A stretch of 64,000 nucleotides of DNA from NCBI RefSeq assembly GCF_009857135.1, contig NZ_CP047318.1:5952001-6016000 (forward strand), written 5' to 3'. Below the pieces are notes generated by a model that made no database searches, had not been told where the DNA came from, and was given only the letters and a program-made list of their open reading frames with translations. Source of the DNA: Streptomyces sp. HM190 (GTDB taxonomy: Bacteria; Actinomycetota; Actinomycetes; Streptomycetales; Streptomycetaceae). This document shows positions 7,032 through 14,657 of this stretch, one piece after another; positions within the stretch are counted from its first letter, which is position 1; every line of letters begins with the position of its first letter. Position numbers and translations under genes: made by a program.

Positions 7032-7974
7032 GGGCGTGTATCGAATGTGCTGGTCACAGCCATTCATTGATGGCCGCTACGAGGACGGTCGCCTCGTAGC
7101 GGACCGCGAGCTTGTCGTACCTCGTGGCCACGGCCCGGTGCCTTTTGAGGCGGTTGATGCCGCACTCGACCGCGTGCCGAGCCTTGTAGTCCTGCGGGTC
7201 GAACTTCGGCGGTCGGCCGCCGCGCGAGCCGCGTTTCTTGCGGTTGCGGGCCTGGTCGGCCTTGTCCGGGATGGTGCAGCGGATCCTGCGCTGCCGCAGG
7301 TAAGCGCGGTTCTTCCGGGAGGCGTACGCCTTGTCGGCGCGCACACGATCGGGCCGGGTGCGCGGCCTGCCTGGGCCAAGACGCGGGACGCGGATCTTGT
7401 TCAGGACAGGCTCGAACTGCGGGGAGTCGCCCCGCTGGCCGGCCGTGATCACGATGGACATGGGCTTCTGGCCTTGTTCGACGGCCAGGTGCAGCTTGGT
7501 GGTCAGGCCACCGCGCGAGCGGCCGAGGCCGTGGTCGTCGGGCTCGACGCCGACGCCGCCGGGCGGCTCCTTCTGCAGCTCCCCTTTTTCCTTGCCCCGG
7601 CGGCGTGCTGGTGGGCCCGACACACCGTGGAGTCGACGTTGATGTCCCAGGTGATCAGCTCTTTCGCGTCGGCCCGGGCCTGGAGCGCGGTGAAGATCCG
7701 ATGCCAGGTGCCGTCCCGCTGCCACCGCCGGAACAAGTCGTACGCCCGGCCCCACGGCCCGTACTCGGCGGGCAGGTCCCGCCACGGAACGCCAGTACGG
7801 ACCCGGAACCGTATGCCGTCGATCAGCTGCCGCCTGGCCCACGTCGGCGGCCGTCCGGGCTTCTTGCCCTTCGGCAACAGCGGTTCCAGCACCGCCCATT
7901 GCGCGTCCGTCAGATCTCCACGTGCCACGAAGCAAGATCATCTCACGTTCAAGATCCACTTTCGACACACACCC
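7032..7974 (-). mobile_element. IS5-family insertion sequence (IS427-like), 943 bp
   Basis: The terminal inverted repeats start GGGCGTGTATCGAATGTG (left) and GGGTGTGTGTCGAAAGTG (right, reverse strand), 15 of 18 matching. The TA directly flanking each end (7030-7031 and 7975-7976) is the target duplication. The target was the palindrome GCGC-TA-GCGC inside the XRE gene. Size, TA target and a two-frame transposase fit the IS427 group. Confidence 0.9.
7054..7928 (-). CDS. IS5-family transposase, orfAB joined by -1 frameshift
   Basis: OrfA (7503-7928, 141 codons) encodes the N-terminal DUF4096-type region ([11 protein letters not shown]) and the first DDE aspartate ([10 protein letters not shown]). 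OrfB (to the stop at 7054) carries the second Asp ([12 protein letters not shown]) and the Glu ([11 protein letters not shown]) of the DDE catalytic triad. The frames meet at AGG-AAA-AAG-GGG (around 7582-7592), where a -1 slip on AAA-AAG joins them. This matches programmed frameshifting in IS427-like elements, and both halves otherwise look intact. Confidence 0.88.
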
Positions 7975-8740
7975 TAGCGCAGCGTGCCGGGGTAGGACAG
8001 CCGACTGTGTCCAAGGTCGAGACCGGCCGCATGGTTCCGAGCGTTGATGTGCTCGACCGCCTCTCAGGCGCTCTCGGTCTCGATGAGTCGACCGCTCGTG
8101 AGGTTCGTGAGCTGCTGCATGCTGTGATGGCCGCTCCGGGTGCTGACCAACAGGCAGAGGGCACAACTGCGGGCGCCGCCAGCACCGTTGACGAAGAAGT
8201 GCGGTCCGCGCAGCTGGTGAGGTCGTTCCAGTGCGTTGTGTTGCCGGCCCTGCTTCAGACCGCGGAGTACGCCCGGCATGTCTTCGCGAGTGTGCCGAAC
8301 TCGACGCCTGATGCCATCGGTCGGGCGGTGGCTGCCCGCATCGAGCGGCAGAGCGTGTTGTACGAGCCGGGTCGGGAGTCGGTGTTCGTGCTGACCGAAG
8401 CCGTGTTGCGTACCTGGCCGGGGACTCCTGCGCTCATGCTCGCCCAGCTCGACCGGCTGCTGGCTGTCGAGAGCCTGGACACGGTGCGGCTCGGTGTCAT
8501 CCCGTGGCGTCGGCGGGTGCCGGTGCTGCCTCGGCACGGATTCACCCTGTGCGATCAGAGGGCCGTTGTCGTCGAGACCTTCGACCGTGAGCGTGTGTCG
8601 GCTGACTCCGCTGAACTGGCCGCTTACGAGGAGACGTTCGCCCGCTTCAAGGAAGCGGCCGTCTTCGGCGACGAGGTGCGGGAGCTGTTGGTGCGTTCGA
8701 TGGCGGACTTCCGCAGCTTGGGAGACACCCTCACTCGATA

Positions 8741-8755
8741 GAGGAATAATTCCTC
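8741..8755. promoter_or_regulatory. perfect palindrome after the XRE regulator gene
   Basis: GAGGAAT-A-ATTCCTC overlaps the stop region of the XRE gene and is followed by CTAGATGCCTAG. It lies in the promoter region of the RsbW-like ATPase gene, so it is a plausible operator or transcription stop. There is no U-rich tail, so operator is preferred. Confidence 0.45.
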
Positions 8756-8802
8756 TAGATGCCTAGCTTGCTGCTCCGTCATGGGAATACTCTGCCGTTG
8801 CG

Positions 8803-8822
8803 CTGTCTAGCCCCCTAGACGT
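8803..8822. promoter_or_regulatory. element operator, copy 1 (before ATPase gene)
   Basis: GTCTAG-CCCC-CTAGAC (8805-8820) has perfect six-base arms and ends about 20 bases before the ATG at 8840. It belongs to the palindrome family found at 9368, 11133, 11178, 11222 and 14589. Confidence 0.65.
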
Positions 8823-8839
8823 AGAGTGAGGGATCTCCC

Positions 8840-9235
8840 ATGCGTACCAAGTGGTGCCGCGCCTTTCCCGGCCTGGCCGAGGAGGTGGGTCATGCTCGAC
8901 GCTTCGTCGCTGCTCTGCTGGAGGAGCGAGGACCGGTCGACGACGCGGTCCTGGTCGTCAGTGAGCTTGCGACAAACGCTGTGCGGCATTCGTTGAGCGG
9001 CGCGGCCGGCGGCTGGTTCGTCGTGGTCGTCAGCTTCGGCGACGACAGTGACCTTGTGCGCATCGAGGTAGTCGATGTGGGCGGTGAACGCGAGCCTCAC
9101 CTGTGTGACGTGACGGACCGGGATGAGGGTGGTCGCGGTCTGGCGCTGGTGGCCGCATGCGCCAAGGACTGGGGTATCAAGAGCTGGCCCGACGGGCGGA
9201 CCGTGTGGGCGGACCTGGTGCGGGAGGGCGTGTGA
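8840..9235 (+). CDS. RsbW/SpoIIAB-like ATP-binding protein
   Basis: This 131-residue protein of the GHKL HATPase_c_2 type is typical of streptomycete anti-sigma-factor-like kinases. The N-box is SELATNAVRHS (about 47-57), the G1-type motif is VVDVGG (about 79-84) and the glycine-rich G2 is DEGGRGLALVAA (about 95-106). There is no sensor domain or phospho-accepting His, so it is not a two-component kinase. It sits in the AICE regulatory block, just upstream of an HTH protein and a PP2C-like phosphatase. Together these suggest a partner-switching circuit controlling the element (inference). Confidence 0.85.
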   Translation: MRTKWCRAFPGLAEEVGHARRFVAALLEERGPVDDAVLVVSELATNAVRHSLSGAAGGWFVVVVSFGDDSDLVRIEVVDVGGEREPHLCDVTDRDEGGRGLALVAACAKDWGIKSWPDGRTVWADLVREGV

Positions 9236-9367
9236 TCGCGTCCGCCTCGACGGTCGTCTCTGGTCGCCTCGCGGGCGGTGACGGGTGAGCCCTCGGGGGG
9301 TGCCCGGCAGACGGTCGCGGTTCTACGTGGTCGGCGTAAGTACGGGACGCCGTCTCCCGCCCATTCC

Positions 9368-9383
9368 GTCTAGGGCCCTAGAC
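9368..9383. promoter_or_regulatory. element operator, copy 2 (before HTH gene)
   Basis: GTCTAGGGCCCTAGAC is a perfect 16-bp palindrome lying 28 bases before the ATG at 9411 and just upstream of its Shine-Dalgarno. It has the same arms as copy 1 with a different four-base centre. Confidence 0.68.
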
Positions 9384-9410
9384 TCCTGGTTAGTGCTAGG
9401 AGGTGAAGTC

Positions 9411-10271
9411 ATGTCGGACGAGTTGCAGCGGATCATGGCGATTGATGATCCGTACCGGCTGTTGCGCGAGGTCACGACCCGGTTGGCTGATGCACAGCAG
9501 GAGGTGACCGAGCTGGCTCGCCTTCGTCGACGCGTGGTCCAGGACCTGCACGCGCAAGGGCTGTCGTATGCGCAGATCGCCGAGAAGGCGGGCCTGAGCC
9601 GCGGGCGCATTCACCAGATCCGGCACACCGGTCCGGCGCCGGAAGGGGCCTTCCTCGGCCGGGGTTCCGTCGTCGTCGCTACGCCTCTGCGGCGTGATGA
9701 CGAGCACGGGCGGACGGTCGTCGCCATGGACGACGTCAGCTCCGGCAAGCGGCTGGAAGACCTCGCGCGGACATACGGGCTCGAAGTCGCCTCGGAGCAT
9801 GTGTCGGTCGGTGGAGAGATCGACCTCAATCGAGACGGCCTGGTCGTCGTCTGTGGGCCGCGTATGTCCCAGGAGATGTGGGACACGTACGCACAAGATC
9901 CCGTTCTGAGCTGGGAGCGCGCGGAAGACGGGCCCTGGACGGTGGTGGACCGGCGCACCGGCACCGTGTACCGGTCGGGCCAGGACAGCGACCCGGCCCG
10001 GCCGTACGACGTCGGATACCTCGGCCGGCTGCCGCGCCCGGACGGCAACGGTTCGTTGCTCGCCATCGCCGGTATCCACACTCAGGGTTCTCTCGGCGTC
10101 GTGCAGCTGCTCGCCAGCGACCTGAACACGCTGTGGGGCCAGGTCGGTGACCGCCGGTTCTCCACGCTGGTCGGCGTCGAGTACGACCCGGAGACCAGCG
10201 AACCGCAGTCCGCCGAGCTGCTCTGCCCCCTCTACCGGCATGACGAAGAGGCGACGGAGGCAGCGGGGTGA
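9411..10271 (+). CDS. helix-turn-helix protein, sigma-70 region 4-like, AICE regulator
   Basis: This protein has 286 residues. After a coiled-coil-like start (residues 14-45, LLREVTTRLADAQQEVTELA) comes an HTH, LSYAQIAEKAGLSRGRIHQI (about 55-74), of the sigma-70 region 4/Trp-repressor type. The C-terminal 200 residues (GLVVVCGPRMSQEM ... LLAIAGIHTQGSLGVVQLLA) have no domain I recognise, but such sequences recur beside streptomycete plasmid genes. The ATG at 9411 is chosen for its AGGAGGTGAAGTC ribosome site. It is probably the DNA-binding arm of the regulatory block. Its stop overlaps the next start (GTGA), indicating cotranscription. Confidence 0.75.
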   Translation: MSDELQRIMAIDDPYRLLREVTTRLADAQQEVTELARLRRRVVQDLHAQGLSYAQIAEKAGLSRGRIHQIRHTGPAPEGAFLGRGSVVVATPLRRDDEHGRTVVAMDDVSSGKRLEDLARTYGLEVASEHVSVGGEIDLNRDGLVVVCGPRMSQEMWDTYAQDPVLSWERAEDGPWTVVDRRTGTVYRSGQDSDPARPYDVGYLGRLPRPDGNGSLLAIAGIHTQGSLGVVQLLASDLNTLWGQVGDRRFSTLVGVEYDPETSEPQSAELLCPLYRHDEEATEAAG

Positions 10272-11089
10272 GGTTCGCCCTCACCACACTGCCCGCCGAA
10301 CCCGACCGCGAGAACGAGGACTTCGCCGCTGCCGCCCCCGGCGCGGCCGTTGTCCTCGACGGTGCCGGTGTGGGCGGGGCTGAGACCGGTTGCACGCACG
10401 GCGTCGCCTGGTTCTCCGCAACCCTGGGCGCTCTGCTGCTGCGCAGCATGACCGCGCATCCCGCCAGGCCGCTCGCCGACTGCCTCGCCGACTCGATCAG
10501 TCTCGTCCGGTCGCTGCACGAGGACAGTTGCGACCTCGCCTACCGGGCCAGTCCCACCAGTACGGTCGTCGCCGCGCGGCTCGGCGGGGGAGCTCTTGAG
10601 TACCTCGTTCTCGGCGACTCCTCCCTGCTGCTGGCAGACAGGGAAGGCCGTACGACCGTCGTCACCGACCGGCGCCTGGACGAGGTCGGCAAGCGGCTGC
10701 GCGGGGCCGTCGACCAACTGCCCACCGGATCGCCGGAACACACTGCCGCGCTCGCCGAGTACCGGGATGCCCTTACCGGGCTCCGCAACCGGCCGGGCGG
10801 CTTCTGGATCGCCGGCCCCGATCCACGGGCGGCCGAGCATGCTCTGACCGGGACGGTGCCGCTGGACTCGCTGGCGTCCGTGACGCTGATGAGCGACGGT
10901 GCCACGCGACTCGTCGACCGGTTCGAACTCGCGGACTGGAGCGAGACGTTGTCTCTCCTCGACTCGTCGGGGCCGGATGAGCTGATCCGCCGTGTACGGG
11001 AAGCCGAGGCTGGCGACCCAGAGGGCCGGCGCTGGCCGCGGGGCAAGGCTCGCGACGACGCGACCGCCCTCCACTGGGCCTTGGACTGA
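10268..11089 (+). CDS. PP2C-like serine/threonine phosphatase
   Basis: This protein has 273 residues with a GTG start overlapping the previous stop. PP2C motifs appear in order: RENEDF (14-19), VVLDGAG (28-34), STVVAARL, LGDSSLLLA (about 118-126), TLMSDGATRLV (about 206-216) and ARDDATALHW near the end. The acidic residues that hold the metal pair are present. It is translationally coupled to the HTH protein. With the RsbW-like ATPase two genes upstream it could provide the phosphatase half of a partner-switching circuit. It might also oppose the cargo kinase at 3846, though nothing in the sequence proves that link. Confidence 0.78.
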   Translation: MRFALTTLPAEPDRENEDFAAAAPGAAVVLDGAGVGGAETGCTHGVAWFSATLGALLLRSMTAHPARPLADCLADSISLVRSLHEDSCDLAYRASPTSTVVAARLGGGALEYLVLGDSSLLLADREGRTTVVTDRRLDEVGKRLRGAVDQLPTGSPEHTAALAEYRDALTGLRNRPGGFWIAGPDPRAAEHALTGTVPLDSLASVTLMSDGATRLVDRFELADWSETLSLLDSSGPDELIRRVREAEAGDPEGRRWPRGKARDDATALHWALD

Positions 11090-11132
11090 CGCACGCAACT
11101 CACGCGAGCGGTGAGGCCGCGACCCAACTCGT

Positions 11133-11237
11133 ATACCCCCCTAGACAGTTCGAGCGACGGTCGTTTACCTTAGCTGTAGACCCCCCTAGACAGTTCAGGC
11201 GGCGGTCACCCTCCCTTCATGCTGTCTAGGGGGGTAT
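11133..11237. promoter_or_regulatory. cluster of three operator half-sites upstream of the transfer operon
   Basis: ATACCCCCCTAGACAG occurs at 11133-11148. AGACCCCCCTAGACAG (one mismatch) lies at 11178-11193, and the exact inverse of the first, CTGTCTAGGGGGGTAT, lies at 11222-11237. Two face one way and one the other, 44-45 bp apart (about four helical turns), which suits cooperative binding and looping. The cluster ends about 58 bases before the SCO3933-family start codon. Confidence 0.68.
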
Positions 11238-11295
11238 CCAGTTGGAATGGTGCTGCTCAGCGAGTGGGCATCAACGACCCTGTGAGGTACAGACA

Positions 11296-11643
11296 ATGCG
11301 TGTCATCCCCGTGGACACCTCGGCCGCGACGCTGCTCATCACCAAGCTGCCGGAGGTCAAGGTGAGGGACCGGCAGACCGGTGAGGTGGCCGTTGACCCG
11401 GTGACCAACCAGCGGCTTATGACCGTGGAGTTGGTGTTCATCGCGGCCGGTGGCTCGGACATGATCAAGGTGACCGTTCCCGAGCAGGGCATCGGTGACG
11501 GTCTGGTCATGGGCGCCCCGGTCATCCTGTCCGGTCTGGTCGCTCGGCCCTGGGAGAGCGAGTTCGGGGGGCGCGCCCGGCACGGCATCGCCTACCGGGC
11601 CGACGCCGTCATGGTCAACGCCCCGGCTCCGGTTCAGGGTTGA
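11296..11643 (+). CDS. SCO3933-family regulatory protein
   Basis: This 115-residue protein starts MRVIPVDTS. It has a beta-rich OB-like body and a VKVRDRQTGEVAVDPVTNQ segment characteristic of the SCO3933 family, found at the head of AICE and streptomycete plasmid transfer operons. The ATG at 11296 is preferred over an upstream in-frame start at 11242, which overlaps the operator region. Its stop overlaps a possible start of the translocase gene. A role in transfer control or as a single-strand DNA binding accessory is plausible, but neither is shown here. Confidence 0.8.
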   Translation: MRVIPVDTSAATLLITKLPEVKVRDRQTGEVAVDPVTNQRLMTVELVFIAAGGSDMIKVTVPEQGIGDGLVMGAPVILSGLVARPWESEFGGRARHGIAYRADAVMVNAPAPVQG

Positions 11644-11648
11644 TCGCC

Positions 11649-13040
11649 GTGACGGAGGGATTCCGGGTTCCGCTATCGATTCTGCTGCCGGTCCTGCTGG
11701 TCCTGGTCGCGCTACTGGTCGTGCGCCGTCGTATGCCGGTCGTGTTCTGGTGGCTCCTCGGCTATCCGGTCGCCGCGCTGAGGGTGCTCGTGTCGTACCG
11801 GGACACGATGGACGCGTGTGGTCTGACGGTCCCGGCCTCGGCCGTCCGTCGGGCCACCGCCCGGATGGTCGGGCGCCAGGCCGCGCCGGTACCGCCTCGG
11901 CGGTCGTTCCCGCTGCCGACCGGGTCCGGTCTCGTGATGCGGCTGCGTATGGCGGCGGGTCAGGCTCCCGAGGACTTCATGGCCTCCGCCGACCGGCTGC
12001 GGCACGCCTGGGGCGTCCATGCCGTGTACGTCCGCACCACAAAGCCGGGGCGGCTCGAACTGAGGCTCGTCGGCTGGGACGTGCTCGCCGAGGTCAAGCC
12101 GGCCCGGCGTCGGCCGGGGTCCGATCCGCTTCGCCTGCCGCTGGCGCTGCGGGAAGACGGTGAGTGGCACGTACGGGACTTCCGCACCGTGCCGCACGAA
12201 CTGATCCTCGGCGCCACGCAGTCCGGCAAATCCGTCTACCTGCGCAATCTGCTGTGCGGTCTGGCCCGGCAGTCGGTCGTGCTCGTCGGCATCGACTGCA
12301 AGTGGGGCGTGGAACTCGCCCCGTTCGCACCACGGTTGTCCGCGCTCGCCGACACTCCCGACCGGGCTGACGAACTCCTGGACGCGCTGGTGGACGAGAT
12401 GGAGGCACGATTCCGGCTCATCGGGCTCCGTAGTGGTGCGGGCAGTGGGGCCGATCCGGACGCCGTGCTCACCTCGGATGTGTGGGGGCTGCCGGAAGCC
12501 GTACGGCCGGTGCCGGTCGTAGTCGTCGTCGACGAAGTGGCGGAACTGTTCCTCGCCGCGAACCGGGACGACGAGAAGCGACGAGACGCCATGGTCACCA
12601 AGCTGATTCGCCTCGCCCAGCTCGGGCGTGCGGCCGGCATCTACCTGGAGGTGTGCGGGCAGCGTTTCGGATCCGAACTCGGCAAGGGGGCCACCATGCT
12701 CCGTGCCCAGCTGACCGGCCGCGTCTGCCACCGCGTCAACGATGAAGCCTCGGCGAACATGGCACTCGCCGACATCTCCCCGGAAGCGGCCCTCGCTGCT
12801 ACCGCCATCCCGGCCGAACGCCCCGGCGTCGCCGTCGTCGGTGACTCCTCTGGCGGCTGGTCCCGCGTCCGCGCACCACACTTCACCCTCGCCGAAGCGG
12901 CGGCCGTGTGCCGTGATACCGCCGCACTGATGCCGGACCTGCCCCGGCTCGACTCCTTCCGGCCCGCCGTCGCCGTGGAGTCCGCCGTCCCGTCCTCTGC
13001 CACCGCTGCCGTTCCCACCGCCCAGCCGGTGACCGAGTAG
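11649..13040 (+). CDS. FtsK/SpoIIIE-type DNA translocase, TraSA-like conjugation protein
   Basis: This protein has 463 residues. Two hydrophobic segments near the N-terminus (about 7-24 and 29-45) anchor it in the membrane. The motor domain has Walker A GATQSGKSV (about 187-195) and Walker B VVVVVDEVAELF (about 289-300). A single protein of this kind moves double-stranded plasmid DNA between mycelial cells in AICEs and Streptomyces plasmids. GTG 11649 is the likely start, with TTG 11640 as an alternative. It follows the SCO3933-family gene without a gap and is followed by the spread genes. Confidence 0.9.
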   Translation: MTEGFRVPLSILLPVLLVLVALLVVRRRMPVVFWWLLGYPVAALRVLVSYRDTMDACGLTVPASAVRRATARMVGRQAAPVPPRRSFPLPTGSGLVMRLRMAAGQAPEDFMASADRLRHAWGVHAVYVRTTKPGRLELRLVGWDVLAEVKPARRRPGSDPLRLPLALREDGEWHVRDFRTVPHELILGATQSGKSVYLRNLLCGLARQSVVLVGIDCKWGVELAPFAPRLSALADTPDRADELLDALVDEMEARFRLIGLRSGAGSGADPDAVLTSDVWGLPEAVRPVPVVVVVDEVAELFLAANRDDEKRRDAMVTKLIRLAQLGRAAGIYLEVCGQRFGSELGKGATMLRAQLTGRVCHRVNDEASANMALADISPEAALAATAIPAERPGVAVVGDSSGGWSRVRAPHFTLAEAAAVCRDTAALMPDLPRLDSFRPAVAVESAVPSSATAAVPTAQPVTE

Positions 13041-13119
13041 CCCCTTCCTCACCCGGTCGGCGCGACCGTCTCGCGCCACGTCCCTACCTCTCCCATGCCA
13101 ATAACCGGAAGGAAACCCG

Positions 13120-13860
13120 ATGACCGCCATGGTCAAGCGCCTGCGGGTCGACGCCGTGATCGTCCAGGCCGTCATCGCCGGTGCCCTGTCCTTCTCCCAC
13201 CTGCACGACCTCGCCGAAGCGGCCGGACAGGGCGGCTGGAAGGCCTGGGCCTACCCCGTCAGCGTCGACCTACTGCTGGTCGCCGCCTGGCGCCGGATGC
13301 GGCAGGCACAGCGAGCGGGCCTGGGGGCCGGGGGGCCGCGGCTGTGGTTCCTGGTGGCCCTGACCGCCTCCCTCGGCGCCAACGTCGCCACCGCCGGGCT
13401 CCTCGACCTCGACCACGTCCCCGCCTGGCTCCGCGTCCTGGTCGCGGGCTGGCCGGCCGTCGCCTTCTTCGGCGGCACGCTCCTCGCCCACACACCACAC
13501 CACCCCCAGGAAGCGCCCGAGGTCCCGGCCTCGTCGACGACTGACCCGCACGAGGAATCACGCTCCGCCCCGACGACCGTCGACATGCCCGACCCGGTCG
13601 CGCTCCCGGCCACCGACCCCGCCCCTGAACCCACCACCAGCAAACCAACCACCGTCGCCGGCCCGGTGATCGACTCCACCCCTGCTCGGGTCCCGGCGGC
13701 CGTTCCCGCCGTCGCTCTCCCTCCCGCTCTCGTCGACCGCGTCCGGGAGCTCGCCGACGAACACCGCTCGGCCACCGGCCACCCCGCCGACCCCGACGCC
13801 GTACGCGCCCGGCTCGGCCTGCCCCCGTCCATGACCGCGTCCGTCGCCGCTCACCTCTGA
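13120..13860 (+). CDS. DUF2637 membrane protein, SpdB-like
   Basis: This protein has 246 residues. Residues 10-120 hold about four hydrophobic segments (AVIVQAVIAGALSFSHL, WAYPVSVDLLLVAAW, LWFLVALTASLGANVATAGL, LRVLVAGWPAVAFFGGTLL) typical of DUF2637. A Pro/Thr-rich linker (about 130-200) leads to a C-terminal region ending ADPDAVRARLGLPPSMT, which resembles a small winged-helix tail. DUF2637 proteins accompany TraB/TraSA translocases and help intramycelial spread. GGAAGGAAA lies before the ATG. Confidence 0.82.
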   Translation: MTAMVKRLRVDAVIVQAVIAGALSFSHLHDLAEAAGQGGWKAWAYPVSVDLLLVAAWRRMRQAQRAGLGAGGPRLWFLVALTASLGANVATAGLLDLDHVPAWLRVLVAGWPAVAFFGGTLLAHTPHHPQEAPEVPASSTTDPHEESRSAPTTVDMPDPVALPATDPAPEPTTSKPTTVAGPVIDSTPARVPAAVPAVALPPALVDRVRELADEHRSATGHPADPDAVRARLGLPPSMTASVAAHL

Positions 13861-13872
13861 GAAGGGACCGCC

Positions 13873-14052
13873 ATGCATCGCCGCTTCCGCAACGTCCGCC
13901 GTATCGGCCCCGTGAACGTCGCCTCCTACCTCGAACGCGGCAAGCACCGCCACCTGGCCGCCTGTACCGCGCCCCGGTGCGACTTCTCCGCCGAGTACGA
14001 CTCACGCGCCGCCGCCGAACTCGCCGCCCGCACCCACCGCTGCTCGGCCTGA
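13873..14052 (+). CDS. small mobile-element transfer protein, zinc-ribbon-like
   Basis: This 59-residue basic protein starts MHRRFRNVRRIGPVNV. A CTAPRCDF pair and a C-terminal HRC could bind one zinc ion. It starts 12 bp after the DUF2637 gene with GAAGGGA as ribosome site. Short proteins of this type (annotated elsewhere as mobile element transfer or Spd proteins) occur at this position in many AICEs. Confidence 0.8.
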   Translation: MHRRFRNVRRIGPVNVASYLERGKHRHLAACTAPRCDFSAEYDSRAAAELAARTHRCSA

Positions 14053-14068
14053 CAGGAGACCACCCCTC

Positions 14069-14224
14069 ATGGACGTACCGCTCTGGCTCGCCCTCCTCTG
14101 CATCGGGGTCCTGGGCGTCAAGCTCATCCGCCCGCCCTGGTGGCTCATCACCGTGCTGCTCCTCGGCGGCTACCTCATCGCCGACAGCCTGCTGGCCCCC
14201 GTCATCAACTCCCTCGTCAAGTAA
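14069..14224 (+). CDS. small membrane protein, SpdA/SpdC-like
   Basis: This protein has 51 residues with two hydrophobic stretches, VPLWLALLCIGVLGVKLI and WWLITVLLLGGYLIADSLL, and little else. CAGGAGA precedes the ATG by eight bases. It lies in the spread operon, 16 bp after the previous gene. It probably sits in the membrane with the other Spd proteins during plasmid spreading. It is too short for firm family assignment. Confidence 0.72.
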   Translation: MDVPLWLALLCIGVLGVKLIRPPWWLITVLLLGGYLIADSLLAPVINSLVK

Positions 14225-14243
14225 CCGAGAAGGAGACCCGCTC

Positions 14244-14555
14244 ATGCTCCGGCCCAAGATCCCGACCATGCCTCAGCCCACCGGCCTGGTGACACCGCCT
14301 GCGGTCATCGAGTCGACCGTCGCCACCCCGGCCGCCCTGACCGCGCAGCCAGCACCCGCCGCCCCCGCGCCGTCCCGTCCGGCCGTCCAGCTCACTCCCG
14401 GCACCGCGCTCGCCCTCGTCGGCGGCGGCACCGCCGTGGTCCTGGTCGTCGGCGCCGTCCTCGTCTCCATGCTCCTCGCCGTCGCCGTCACGGCCACCTC
14501 GACCGCCGTGTGCGCCGTCGTCATCCGTTCTCTCCTCACCCGCCGCGACCGCTGA
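14244..14555 (+). CDS. SpdD-like spread protein
   Basis: This protein has 103 residues: a Pro/Ala-rich N-terminus (1-50), one long hydrophobic region (ALALVGGGTAVVLVVGAVLV and on to about residue 93), then a basic C-terminal RRDR. This layout matches SpdD-type proteins of Streptomyces plasmids and AICEs. AAGGAGA precedes the ATG. It is the last gene of the spread operon before the rep operator. Confidence 0.78.
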   Translation: MLRPKIPTMPQPTGLVTPPAVIESTVATPAALTAQPAPAAPAPSRPAVQLTPGTALALVGGGTAVVLVVGAVLVSMLLAVAVTATSTAVCAVVIRSLLTRRDR

Positions 14556-14588
14556 CGCGACGACTCCACGCGCCCGGCCCTACCCATA

Positions 14589-14608
14589 CTGTCTAGCCCC
14601 CTCGACAG
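14589..14608. promoter_or_regulatory. element operator, copy before the replication gene
   Basis: CTGTCTAG-CCCC-CTCGACAG has eight-base arms with one mismatch and lies 49 bases before the rep start codon. Its place suggests that replication, excision and integration genes share a regulator with the transfer and regulatory genes. Confidence 0.66.
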
Positions 14609-14657
14609 ATGGGTCGGGCGCGCCAGACCCGCGATCCCTGCAAGGAGGAACCCGCAC

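Larger units (their letters stand above)
6942..8741 (+). pseudogene. XRE-family HTH / DUF5753 regulator, interrupted by an IS
   Basis: Removing the IS (7032-7974) and one TA restores a continuous 284-residue frame: ATG at 6942, 30 codons, then resumption at 7977. The restored HTH reads [20 protein letters not shown] and is followed by the DUF5753 ligand-like domain (EYARHVFAS ... GVIPWRRRVPV ... FKEAAVFGDEVREL) common in Streptomyces XRE regulators. The IS cuts inside the HTH, so neither fragment should bind DNA. In an AICE a regulator at this place is likely to repress replication or transfer, so its loss may matter. Confidence 0.85.

Noticed and set aside
7605-8741. 378-residue frame running from inside the IS into the XRE gene
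   Set aside because: The first third is antisense IS sequence. Only the part from 7977 matches the DUF5753 regulator, so it is a broken gene and not a fusion protein by design.
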